A stretch of 64,000 bases of DNA, taken from Roseburia sp. (GTDB lineage Bacteria > Bacillota_A > Clostridia > Lachnospirales > Lachnospiraceae). The notes under the pieces were generated by a model. That model was not told the DNA's origin. It made no database searches and saw only the letters and a list, made by a program, of their open reading frames with translations. A program made the translations under genes and the position numbers. The stretch is from NCBI GenBank assembly GCA_019411365.1, contig DXQT01000010.1:1-64000 (forward strand). The letters are read 5' to 3'. Numbering within the stretch: position 1 is the first letter of the stretch; each line of letters starts with the position of its first letter. Below, in pieces: positions 37,662-46,203 of the stretch.

Positions 37662-38402
37662 TCACTCCTGAATACATATCTTCTTTACGTCTAATACTGG
37701 TATATTTAATTCCTCATTGTAACACCTATGCAATCTATTTTTTATTTCTTCACATTTCAATGTAGGATTTATGCTTTTTGCCAATGCAATTGTTCCTGTA
37801 ACATATGCTACTGAAATAGACACACCTTCGGAATAAGTATATGTGTCCTCCGGCATTAAACAATATACTTTCTCCGCCGGAGCATATATATCAATTTTTT
37901 CTCCATATCCAGAAAACTCATATATTTTACCATTTATCCCCAAACCTCCTACACATATAGCATTGGGTAACTCAAAACAAGCTGGATACACATGTTGTAC
38001 ATCTACATTAGAACTATTTTTCCCACCTGAGCAAACAAAAATTGCATCTGAACATTCTTTCATTATTGTATATAATTTTTCACTATATACTTCCATATCC
38101 CAACTACAATTAAAAAGACGAATTCCCTTATTATATCCATATTTAATTGCATTAACCACATCATCAACTTGATTATTAGAAATTTCTTGATCGTTATGAT
38201 ATATTACACTTTGTAAATCAGAAGATGTAATATCTATACCACTATCTATAATTCCCACAATAATGTTTTCATTTCCATATGTTTCCTTCCAAACATCTTC
38301 TATATGTATTTTATTTTTCCAATATTCAGTCTGTTCGCATCCTGCAGTCTGTATAAATAATGAAGCAAAAATTATATTTGCATCCTTTCGCTGGTGTTCC
38401 AT
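37662..38402 (-). pseudogene. Subtilase (S8) fragment lacking the catalytic His region
   Basis: The frame of 246 codons carries the subtilisin Asp motif (VGIIDSGID, about residue 50), the oxyanion/beta core (IRLFNCSWDM, IFVCSGGKNSS, VYPACFELPNAICVGG) and a Ser-box variant (SEGVSISVAYVTGTIALA, usual form SGTSMAAPYVTG). The segment that should hold HGTHVAG, normally about 35 residues after the Asp, is absent, and the chain jumps from HNDQE to VVNAIKYG. An active triad is therefore missing. No ribosome binding site precedes 38402, and the upstream DNA reads in another frame as a second broken gene. Decay or internal deletion is likely; a non-catalytic homologue is the alternative. Confidence 0.7.
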
Positions 38403-38706
38403 CTGCTAATGCTTGTTTACTTCCTTTTGATGTTTTAGCCCATTTAAACGATGGTGGTGTTCCTAGCATATTATAATACGTTATGCTTTTTGAATTTGTA
38501 CTATAGGCAAAACCTCCACTCCATGCAACACCAATTGTGTCTGTATAACTCCAAGGATAATAACACTTTAGCCAATTAAATGATTCTGTAACTTTATATT
38601 TAGAATTTTTTCGCTTTCCATCTTTATATGTTGATTGATTGAATACTGTTTGTGAAAAACTGAGTTTTGAAGTAGCAATTGATGAGAGCGATTTAATTTT
38701 TTAAAC
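38403..38706 (-). pseudogene. Remnant of an unidentified secreted-type protein
   Basis: Without a start codon the minus strand stays open for about 100 codons (reading TSKLSFSQTVFNQSTY, KVTESFNWLKCYYPWSYTD, GVAWSGGFAYSTNSKS, FKWAKTSKGSKQALADG) and overlaps the start of the subtilase frame by about 75 bases. It is rich in Tyr, Trp, Ser and Lys, like extracellular proteins. The family was not recognised. Confidence 0.45.
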
Positions 38707-38718
38707 TGTCAAAACAGA

Positions 38719-38760
38719 ATTATACTCTTTTCCCTGTATTTCTTCAATAAACACCTTTTT
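38719..38760 (-). repeat. Direct repeat copy B flanking the AT-rich island
   Basis: Partner of 37112-37153, in the same orientation. Confidence 0.6.
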
Positions 38761-38780
38761 CATCTTATACATTATCTTTC

Positions 38781-39737
38781 TTATCTCGTACAGATATATA
38801 TCAGATATCCTGCATAACATGCAAGCAGCACCACACCTTCTTTTTTCTCTATATGAAGCCTGCTCCATGCAAACACCCATACAAGAATGCTTACCAACAC
38901 CAGAAGTATACTGTCCACCACATTTTCCATAATAAACGCTACCGGACTTATCGCTGCTGTCACTCCCAGAATAAACAGAATATTAAAAATATTTGATCCG
39001 ATCACATTTCCAAATGCCATATCAACTTCATTTTTTCTTGCAGCTACCACAGAGGTGACAAATTCCGGCAGGCTGGTTCCCATTGCAACGATCGTAAGTC
39101 CAATCAGATTCTGGCTTAACCCGGCTTTTACGGCAATCGCTGACGCACCATCTACAACAAAATCCCCGCCAAATTTAATAGCCACTGCACCACCCACAAT
39201 ATATAATGCACATTTCCATGCAGGATAAATTTTATATTCACCGGAAGGATCTTCTGCTTCTGCCGATGCCGCATGCGCTTTTAATGCTGACCGTACCATC
39301 CATACCAAAAATCCAATAAAAAGAAGTAACAATATCACACCATCTGTTCTTCCTATCTCCATGCCGGAAATTCCCAGAACAAACAAAAGCACCGCACACA
39401 GAACAGAAACTGGTATTTCTTTTTTTAATGTATCTTTCTGTACGATCAACGGTGCAAATAATGCACATGCCCCGCATACAAACATTAAATTAAAAAGGTT
39501 AGAACCTATCACATTGCTGACTGCCAATGCATTGTTACCGGCAACGGAAGCTGTTACACTGACAGCAAGTTCCGGCAGGCTCGTCCCCATTGCAACGATC
39601 GTGAGTCCGACAATCATAGACGGAATCCGCAGCGCCCTTGCAACGGAAGAACTTCCCTCAACAAAAAAATCTGCACCTTTGATCAATAAAACAAATCCCA
39701 CCAGTAATAAAACTATTGACTGCATCATCGCCACCAT
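38781..39737 (-). CDS. CaCA-family Ca2+/cation:Na+ exchanger (YrbG-like)
   Basis: Membrane antiporter of 318 residues with two inverted halves of five membrane segments. Each half has the alpha-repeat with the ion-binding acidic motif: GTSLPELAVSVTA and VIGSNLFN in the first (about 52-80), GTSLPEFVTSVVAA and VIGSNIFN in the second (about 215-250). It is related to E. coli YrbG and archaeal NCX. It begins 30 bases after mntP within the same manganese-riboswitch transcript, so export of Mn2+ or a related divalent ion is possible. The start at 39737 is chosen because GGAGG is 8 bases upstream; ATG 39743 is too close. Confidence 0.88.
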   Translation of the reverse strand: MVAMMQSIVLLLVGFVLLIKGADFFVEGSSSVARALRIPSMIVGLTIVAMGTSLPELAVSVTASVAGNNALAVSNVIGSNLFNLMFVCGACALFAPLIVQKDTLKKEIPVSVLCAVLLFVLGISGMEIGRTDGVILLLLFIGFLVWMVRSALKAHAASAEAEDPSGEYKIYPAWKCALYIVGGAVAIKFGGDFVVDGASAIAVKAGLSQNLIGLTIVAMGTSLPEFVTSVVAARKNEVDMAFGNVIGSNIFNILFILGVTAAISPVAFIMENVVDSILLVLVSILVWVFAWSRLHIEKKEGVVLLACYAGYLIYICTR

Positions 39738-39767
39738 ACACATTTCCTCCTTCGTTTTTCCTGTTAT

Positions 39768-40346
39768 TTATAAAATACCCAGATGTGTCAAAAGGATTCT
39801 GACACCGAGCAATACTAAGATCAGTCCGCCGGCAAACTCTGCTTTCTTTTCGTACTTGTTTCCAAAAAAGTTTCCGACATAAACGCCGCCAATGGAAATA
39901 AAAAACGTAGAAATTCCAATGATCGTGATAGCCTCCACGATCGGGTAATCTAAAAATGCAAATGTGATCCCAACTGCAAGTGCATCAATACTTGTTGCAA
40001 CTGCAAGCACAAACATCTCTTTTAAATCGAGCGGTGCATCCATTTCTTTTACTTCGTCATCTTCCTTATCCGGTTTCACAGATTCCACAATCATTTTTCC
40101 ACCAATAATTCCAAGTAATATAAATGCGATCCAGTGATCGATGCTTGTGATATACTTTTCAAACTGACTTCCTAAAAGCCATCCGACAAATGGCATCAAT
40201 GCCTGAAATCCTCCGAAAAATAACCCGATCACAAGTGCCTGTTTTTTGTTGACCTTTCGCATCCCGAGTCCTTTGCAGATCGACACTGCAAATGCATCCA
40301 TGGACAGCCCGACTCCCATCAGAAACAATTCAATAAAAATCGCCAT
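39768..40346 (-). CDS. mntP: Manganese efflux pump MntP
   Basis: MntP/YebN of 192 residues with six membrane segments arranged in two repeats. Each half has the Asp-containing motif: GVGLSMDAFAVSICKGL (about 12-28) and ATSIDALAVGITFAF (about 115-130), with the intracellular acidic loop (DKEDDEVKEMD) between. It exports excess Mn2+. The ATG has a weak site (GCGGTG). The leader holds a yybP-ykoY riboswitch, the known Mn2+ sensor of this gene class. Confidence 0.95.
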   Translation of the reverse strand: MAIFIELFLMGVGLSMDAFAVSICKGLGMRKVNKKQALVIGLFFGGFQALMPFVGWLLGSQFEKYITSIDHWIAFILLGIIGGKMIVESVKPDKEDDEVKEMDAPLDLKEMFVLAVATSIDALAVGITFAFLDYPIVEAITIIGISTFFISIGGVYVGNFFGNKYEKKAEFAGGLILVLLGVRILLTHLGIL

Positions 40347-40485
40347 CTTTTTTCACCGCTTTCTTTTTGTATCAGACATTTTCCGTGATATTTCCGCAGT
40401 TATTTTGTACTGTATGCGCCATTTCTGCAGTGATTTCCAATTTCCCTCATGTTTTTACTGATAATATTTATCTGTTAAATATGTC

Positions 40486-40560
40486 AAAAAAAGAGACTCC
40501 ACGTATATTCCTGTACCGGATATCCTCGCAGATATCCCTACAAAAATATACATGAGTCTC
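40486..40560 (-). terminator. Riboswitch expression-platform terminator of mntP
   Basis: GAGACTCATGTATATT pairs with AATATACGTGGAGTCTC, with an inner GGATATC / GATATCC stem, then TTTTTTT on the minus strand. Its first arm contains CTCATG, the 3' strand of riboswitch P1. Confidence 0.85.
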
Positions 40561-40655
40561 ATTCTTTAAGATTTGCCAGGTTCTTTTCGTGTGTGCCCAC
40601 CAAAAGAAACCGGTATGTTGACAAACCACGCGATCACGCGAACTACTCCCTCACG
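40551..40655 (-). promoter_or_regulatory. yybP-ykoY manganese riboswitch
   Basis: The minus strand shows, in order, CGTGAG, GGGAGTAG, a GCG(T)GATCGC hairpin, GTCAACATAC, a second hairpin arm ending in CCTGGCAAA, and GAGACTCATG. These are the conserved blocks of the yybP-ykoY class. P1 would be CGTGAG / CTCATG. Mn2+ binding should stabilise P1 and block the terminator, so the switch is ON with metal. Confidence 0.88.
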
Positions 40656-40733
40656 GTTTCACAGACTGCTTCCCTTACAAACCAGCCTGTGCTTATCATA
40701 AGTTTTTCACTTATGCCAAACGCTGTTTTCACA

Positions 40734-40761
40734 TCATATCTTATGCACCATGATTTGTCAA
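40734..40761 (-). promoter_or_regulatory. Promoter of the mntP riboswitch transcript
   Basis: TTGACA and TATGAT are separated by 16 bases, about 80 bases upstream of the aptamer. The -35 lies inside the 56-bp repeat. Confidence 0.75.
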
Positions 40762-40810
40762 TCAATGTTTTAATAAAAATACATTACCTTATGCAGCCCA
40801 TGCTTTTTTA
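40755..40810. repeat. 56-bp dispersed repeat, copy B
   Basis: Partner of 37399-37454. It abuts the stop of the SNF2 gene and carries the -35 box of the mntP promoter. Confidence 0.7.
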
Positions 40811-40811
40811 A

Positions 40812-43800
40812 TCAGCCAAGCAATTCAAGAATCTCTTCTTTTGTGAAGCTTGCAGAATCCATTCCTTCGCCCTCGAGCACCTGCTCGGCAAGTTTCTTTT
40901 TCCGCTCCTGGATATCGATGATCTTCTCCTCGATCGTTCCCTCTGCCACAAGTTTGTATACCGTCACGACATGCTTCTGTCCGATACGGTGCGCACGGTC
41001 TGTCGCCTGGTTCTGCACGGCAACATTCCACCACGGATCGTAGTGGATGACGATGTCCGCGGAGGTAAGGTTTAATCCGGTTCCACCCGCCTTTAAGCTG
41101 ATACAGAATACCGGAACATCATCGTTATTAAAACTTTCCACCATCTGCATACGTTTTTCCTTATTTACAGAACCGGTCAGAAGATAGTAGTCGATTCCTT
41201 CTTTTTTCAGGCGCTCTGTCAGACGGTCTAACATGGATGTAAACTGCGAGAACAGAAGGATCTTGTGTCCTGCTCCGACTGCGTTTACGATCAATTCCAT
41301 ACACATGTCGGTCTTTGCGGATTCTCCATGGTAATCTTCCAGTAAAAGTCCCGGATCACAGCAGAGCTGACGCAGTTTGGTAAGTTCGGAAAGGATCTGC
41401 ATCCTGCCTTTATGGAACTCTTTCTCATTCTGCTGGCTAAGCATTTCCTTCATCCTGGTCGCATAAGCATCATATAACTGCATCTGTTCGCCATCGAGTC
41501 TTGCGAATACATTTTCTTCGATCTTCTCCGGAAGGTCTTTTAACACATCCCCTTTCAGACGTCTTAAAATAAACGGACGGATCATGCGCTGTAAACGCTC
41601 CATCTTGTTTGCATCCTGATTCACAGCGATCGGAAGCTCGATCTCCTCCCGGAACTTCTGATAGGTATACAAAAATCCCGGCATCAGATAATCAAAAATA
41701 CTCCAGAGCTCACTGAGTCTGTTTTCGATCGGTGTTCCGGTCAATGCCAGCTTGAATGCCGCAGTGATCTTTTTGACACCTTTTGCCGCCTGTGTGGACG
41801 GGTTCTTGATATACTGTGCCTCATCGATGACCTGAATCGCAAATACAAACTTCTGGTACACTTCGGCATCACGTTTTAACAGATCATACGAAGTAATAAG
41901 GATTTCTCCCTCTTTGCTGTGACGGATGATCGACGCACGATCCGGTACACTTCCGGCAACAATGACTGTTTTTAACTGTGGTGCAAAGCGTGTGATCTCT
42001 TTCTGCCAGTTGTAGACCAGAGATGCCGGACACACGATCAGGGAACGGCGCAGTTCCTTTTCCCCAGCCTGCATTTCTTGCTGTTCTGCCGTTAAAAGGC
42101 TGATGACCTGAAGCGTCTTTCCAAGTCCCATATCATCGGCTAAAATACCGCCGAATCCATTCTCACGCAGCGTCTTTAACCACAGGAATCCATTCTTCTG
42201 GTAACTTCTCATAATAGAATTCAGCGCTTCCGGCACTTCATAGTCACTGTCCTCGATCGTCTTCATGTTGCGGACCATGCCCTTGAACTCTTTATTTTTC
42301 TCGATCGAGAGAAGCTGATTGTTCTTTAATGCCGCGTCCAGATACATTGCGCGGTATTTTGGTACAATTAAAGTGCCTTTTTTGAGATTTGTCTCCGTCA
42401 GGCGCAGATCCTCGCTGACTTCCGCCAACGTACTTAAACCGTCCTCTTCAATATTTAAAAAGTCGCCGTTTTTCAAACGGATATACTTCTTTTTCCTGTC
42501 ATATTTTGAGAGCAGGTAGGCAAGTTCCTCCCGTGACATCTCATCGGAATGAATTTTTAATTCCAGAAGATCACTTTTTAACGAGATACCCACGGAAACG
42601 GCCGGGGAAGATACCACCTTTAAATTGCGGAAATTTTCCGTTGTATAAATGGTCATAAATTCACCCAGTCTTCTCAATCCACCTGAAACTAACTGATACA
42701 ACATCTCCTCATTGTTCTTCAGCACAAAGACTGTCTGGGACAGCGCATATTCATTGAAATACGGTTCCACAAGATTTTTGATGCGGAGTTCCTCTGCGAG
42801 ATCGCGCACTTCACCCGGTGCGATCTTCTCGAGGACATTATATTTATCATCCCCGTAAGCTGCCATCAGTTTTGCACCTACCGTATTCATATCCTGTCTG
42901 TCTAAATAAAGTTCAAACTCAGGTTTCGGCGGCACATAAAGGCTCTCATCAAATCCTGCCTCTTTTTCCACTTTAAAATATTTTTTCAGTAATGGAAGCA
43001 GGTCGCGGCAGAACATGGCAAGCTCATCTGCAGCGATATAAGTCTGTCCTCCGGTCTGGCGGTGCAGAAATTCAAAAAATTCTCCGACCGTTTCTTTCAT
43101 TCCTGCCGGACTGCGGTAGATCATATCCGCGTCATAGAAATAAAAATATTTTTCACCGATGATCACAGAATCATCTTCCAGCATCAGAAAGATACCGGAA
43201 CCGCCCTGACGGATAACCAGCTTCGGACGCTTTTCTTCCGGTGAAAATGTATAGGTATCCTCCGGTAAAAATCCTACCTCTGCCTCAAACGGCATATCCC
43301 CGACTGCCTCAAAAAAACGGTCGATCCCCACACTGTCTAACTCCATCGTGCGTTCATAACTGCCCGTATACGCATAATATGCATGGAACTGGCTCTGACG
43401 TCTTTTATCCATCTCCTGCTGTTCCATAAATGCAATCATACGTTTTGCAGATTCCGTAAATGCATCCAGATGATGATAAAACTCCAGTTTTTTACCGTAA
43501 CGGACTTTTTCATTGATTTTAATCGAGTGTAAAAATGCAGAAATATTTTTGAGTACATATTTCTGCTCCATTCCAATCTTAAATTCCACCGTGGCATAAC
43601 TGTATTCCATCTTGAAATAAGGCTCTAACTCCACCTTGCCGTAAATATTTTCCGGTAAAAGATAGGTGGAACCTGCACGCATGGAATAACGGTTTAACAG
43701 ATTTTTTAATGAAGTATCCGTTTTTAACTCTTTTTCCGTGCGGATGTTCTTCTGCTCTGTCTTCTCGCTTACTCCAAGTTTTGCATTTAAGATATCTTTC

Positions 43801-44111
43801 GCCTGTCTGCGGTTCACATAGGCAAGCGCAACGGCAACACAGTGCTTGCAGATGCCCTCATAGTTGCAAAACGCCTCACAGTTGCAGCGGCTCTCTGAAA
43901 CTTCCGCATATTCTTCATCTATCACAAGCCGGACATCGTAGTGATCCTCGACTGTTCCTTTTACTCTTCCAATTAATTCTGCCTTTGGAACGCCATCTTC
44001 CGTGTATACGTCATAGGAAAATTCCTGCACGAGTCCACGCTCATACAATTCCTTTCCCCGGCGGTATGCTGCCGGATATGCTTCCTGCTTAATGTCTGAT
44101 ATGGAAAACAT
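40812..44111 (-). CDS. SWIM-domain SNF2/RapA-family helicase-like ATPase
   Basis: Protein of 1099 residues. The N-terminus has a SWIM zinc finger, CNCEAFCNYEGICKHC (about 78-93). A long middle region without a clear domain follows (about 120-640, SNF2-associated). The SNF2 ATPase has Walker A ADDMGLGKTLQ (about 665), DEAQ in the box VIDEAQYIKNPST, the TGTPIENRLSELW motif, and lobe two with LLTGSVNK, SLKAGGTGLNLT and ATDRAHRIGQ. Such proteins translocate on duplex DNA and may remodel DNA-protein complexes or aid RNA polymerase recycling. The start at 44111 has GAGGAG about 8 bases upstream. Monocistronic. Confidence 0.93.
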   Translation of the reverse strand: MFSISDIKQEAYPAAYRRGKELYERGLVQEFSYDVYTEDGVPKAELIGRVKGTVEDHYDVRLVIDEEYAEVSESRCNCEAFCNYEGICKHCVAVALAYVNRRQAKDILNAKLGVSEKTEQKNIRTEKELKTDTSLKNLLNRYSMRAGSTYLLPENIYGKVELEPYFKMEYSYATVEFKIGMEQKYVLKNISAFLHSIKINEKVRYGKKLEFYHHLDAFTESAKRMIAFMEQQEMDKRRQSQFHAYYAYTGSYERTMELDSVGIDRFFEAVGDMPFEAEVGFLPEDTYTFSPEEKRPKLVIRQGGSGIFLMLEDDSVIIGEKYFYFYDADMIYRSPAGMKETVGEFFEFLHRQTGGQTYIAADELAMFCRDLLPLLKKYFKVEKEAGFDESLYVPPKPEFELYLDRQDMNTVGAKLMAAYGDDKYNVLEKIAPGEVRDLAEELRIKNLVEPYFNEYALSQTVFVLKNNEEMLYQLVSGGLRRLGEFMTIYTTENFRNLKVVSSPAVSVGISLKSDLLELKIHSDEMSREELAYLLSKYDRKKKYIRLKNGDFLNIEEDGLSTLAEVSEDLRLTETNLKKGTLIVPKYRAMYLDAALKNNQLLSIEKNKEFKGMVRNMKTIEDSDYEVPEALNSIMRSYQKNGFLWLKTLRENGFGGILADDMGLGKTLQVISLLTAEQQEMQAGEKELRRSLIVCPASLVYNWQKEITRFAPQLKTVIVAGSVPDRASIIRHSKEGEILITSYDLLKRDAEVYQKFVFAIQVIDEAQYIKNPSTQAAKGVKKITAAFKLALTGTPIENRLSELWSIFDYLMPGFLYTYQKFREEIELPIAVNQDANKMERLQRMIRPFILRRLKGDVLKDLPEKIEENVFARLDGEQMQLYDAYATRMKEMLSQQNEKEFHKGRMQILSELTKLRQLCCDPGLLLEDYHGESAKTDMCMELIVNAVGAGHKILLFSQFTSMLDRLTERLKKEGIDYYLLTGSVNKEKRMQMVESFNNDDVPVFCISLKAGGTGLNLTSADIVIHYDPWWNVAVQNQATDRAHRIGQKHVVTVYKLVAEGTIEEKIIDIQERKKKLAEQVLEGEGMDSASFTKEEILELLG

Positions 44112-44192
44112 GATTGCTGTGCTCCTCAATAGTATATTTTTTGCATCTTTCTATTGTAACATAAATTTGAGGATTCGGTTAGACTTTTTTCA

Positions 44193-45506
44193 CTAAAATA
44201 CAATCTTGATCTCCGTACCCACACCAACCTCACTTGTCAGCGTCATCTGCGCATCATGCTGCGCGACAATATGCTTTACAATGGCAAGTCCCAGACCTGT
44301 GCCGCCAGTGGATTTTGACCGGCTCTTATCGACACGGTAGAAACGCTCAAAGACGCGTTCCTGCTGTTCTTTCGGGATTCCGATACCGGTATCTTTTACG
44401 ATCAGGACCGGTCTGGTATTTTCGATCGTAGTCACGATCGTGACACTGCCGCCTTTTTTATTATAACGGACCGCATTACTGCAAAGGTTAAAAAGCAGTT
44501 CCTCAAGCAGCGTCTTGTTTCCGTTCATTGGAACAGACGCCCCCTCTAAGTGCAGCGTCACCTCATTTTTATCTGCCTGCATCTGCATGGAATGAATGCA
44601 CTGCTCCCCAAGATCATGCAGATCAACCGTCTCAAATTCAAGTTTTAAATCACTGTCATCTAATTCTGAAAGCTTTATAATATCGTTGATCAATGCCTGC
44701 AGACGCTCTGCACTCTTATGGATCTCATTTGCAAAATGCGCGGTATCCTCCCCGCCCGTCATTCCGCTTGCGATCAGTTCCGCATATCCGGAGATCGCAG
44801 TCAACGGCGTCTTTAATTCATGGGAAACGTTGGCTGTAAACTCCTGACGCATCTGCGCATGATTTAAAATATCCATATGCTGTTTTTTGATCATGGAAAT
44901 AAACGGGCGCATTTCCTCGTAAACTTCCGTTTCATCCACCAGGATAATATTATCTGCCATTTTCCCGATCGGTGCCATGAGTCTCCGTGTCAGACGGTAA
45001 GAATAAAATACACACATCAGAAATACCATCAGACCAACCGCTAAGATCAGACCTGACATCGTAGACACCAGATGATAAATACTTCCACTCTCTTTCGCAA
45101 CACGCACAACGCTCCCATCTTCTTTTCTAAGTGCATAATAAAAGGTATGCTTTGACGACGTAGCTGAGACACGGATCGATTTTCCCTCGCCATTTTTTAT
45201 GGCCTCCGCAATTTCCGGGCGTTCCTTATGGTTCTCCATGGAAGAAGCATCTTCCATACTGTCATACAGGACCGTGCCATCCGTATCCACGCAGGTGATG
45301 CGCAGCCCGTCATTTTCCAAAGAATACGTGATATCCTTCGAAAGTTCATTCGGACTGATCACCGAGACAACATGTGCACTTGCCTTTAAATCATCAAATA
45401 TCTGTTCCTCCAGAATCTGATAAAAAAGAAACATAGAACAAACGGCAGTCACCACAATGGCGATTGCCGCAATCAACATAAAACCGGTATTAATTCTTTT
45501 TTTCAT
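44193..45506 (-). CDS. phoR: Phosphate-type sensor histidine kinase (PhoR)
   Basis: Membrane kinase of 437 residues. It has a membrane segment (about 8-30), an extracytoplasmic sensor of about 120 residues, a second segment (about 150-172), a short juxtamembrane region, HisKA (ANVSHELKTPLTAISGYAEL, His about 222) and HATPase with the N box NLCSNAVRYNKKGG and GGTGLGLAIVKHI. Its ATG overlaps the regulator stop (ATGA). The position inside the phosphate gene block makes PhoR the best reading. Confidence 0.88.
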   Translation of the reverse strand: MKKRINTGFMLIAAIAIVVTAVCSMFLFYQILEEQIFDDLKASAHVVSVISPNELSKDITYSLENDGLRITCVDTDGTVLYDSMEDASSMENHKERPEIAEAIKNGEGKSIRVSATSSKHTFYYALRKEDGSVVRVAKESGSIYHLVSTMSGLILAVGLMVFLMCVFYSYRLTRRLMAPIGKMADNIILVDETEVYEEMRPFISMIKKQHMDILNHAQMRQEFTANVSHELKTPLTAISGYAELIASGMTGGEDTAHFANEIHKSAERLQALINDIIKLSELDDSDLKLEFETVDLHDLGEQCIHSMQMQADKNEVTLHLEGASVPMNGNKTLLEELLFNLCSNAVRYNKKGGSVTIVTTIENTRPVLIVKDTGIGIPKEQQERVFERFYRVDKSRSKSTGGTGLGLAIVKHIVAQHDAQMTLTSEVGVGTEIKIVF

Positions 45507-46174
45507 TCGATCATGTACCCCACATTCCGCACGGTCTTGATGCAGCTTCCTGCTGCTCCAAGTTTCTGCCGCAGTGTTTTGATATGCATATCAACGGTAC
45601 GGCTCTCTCCTTCGTACTCAAATCCCCATACCTGATCCATAATCTTGTCTCTTGATAAAACGATTCCCTGATTGAGCATCAGGTACTTTAACAATTCAAA
45701 TTCTTTAAATGTCAGCTCACACAGCTGCCCTGCAACCGTAACGGCATGTTTGTCCATATCCATAAGGATATCTTCATGTATCAGCTGTGAATCTTCATTC
45801 ATGCGGCTTGTTCTTCGAAGCAGTGCTTTCACACGGGAGATCAGCTCCATGACTCCAAACGGCTTTGTGATATAATCATCTGCTCCAAGATCAAGTCCCT
45901 TTACCTTATCAAGCTCACTTGTCTTTGCCGTTACCATAATAACCGGGACATCCGCGGTCGCCTTGTCTGCCCGGATCCTTGTTAAAATATCCAGTCCGTC
46001 TTCCCCCGGAAGCATGATATCTAAAAGGATCAGGGATGGGATATTTTTTTCCAGACGCTTAAAAAATGATGCGCTGCCCTCAAATTCTTCCACTTCATAA
46101 CCGCTGTTTTTGAGCGCATAACGTTCAATTTCACGAATATTAATATCGTCTTCCACTATATAGATCGTTGCCAT
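45503..46174 (-). CDS. phoP: OmpR-family response regulator of the phosphate block (PhoP/PhoB)
   Basis: Regulator of 223 residues with a receiver (acidic VEDDINIRE, phospho-Asp in LILLDIMLPGEDGLDIL about residue 52, Lys in DYITKPFG) and a winged-helix domain (about 128-222) ending in RTVDMHIKTLRQKLG and VRNVGYMIE. The start at 46174 is chosen at MATIYIVEDD, the natural beginning of a receiver domain; the frame is open upstream to 46345 but that part overlaps the cotransporter gene. It starts 29 bases after the Na/Pi gene stop, behind a copy of the leader SD string. Expected to bind the Pho boxes listed here. Confidence 0.9.
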   Translation of the reverse strand: MATIYIVEDDINIREIERYALKNSGYEVEEFEGSASFFKRLEKNIPSLILLDIMLPGEDGLDILTRIRADKATADVPVIMVTAKTSELDKVKGLDLGADDYITKPFGVMELISRVKALLRRTSRMNEDSQLIHEDILMDMDKHAVTVAGQLCELTFKEFELLKYLMLNQGIVLSRDKIMDQVWGFEYEGESRTVDMHIKTLRQKLGAAGSCIKTVRNVGYMIE

Positions 46175-46203
46175 ATTTTTCCTCAATCCCCATTTTTGCG
46201 CCC
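46175..46203 (-). repeat. Leader SD string between the cotransporter gene and phoP
   Basis: GGCGCAAAAATGGGGATTGAGG lies in the 29-base gap on the minus strand, the same string as at 16.62 and 27.63 kb. Confidence 0.6.
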
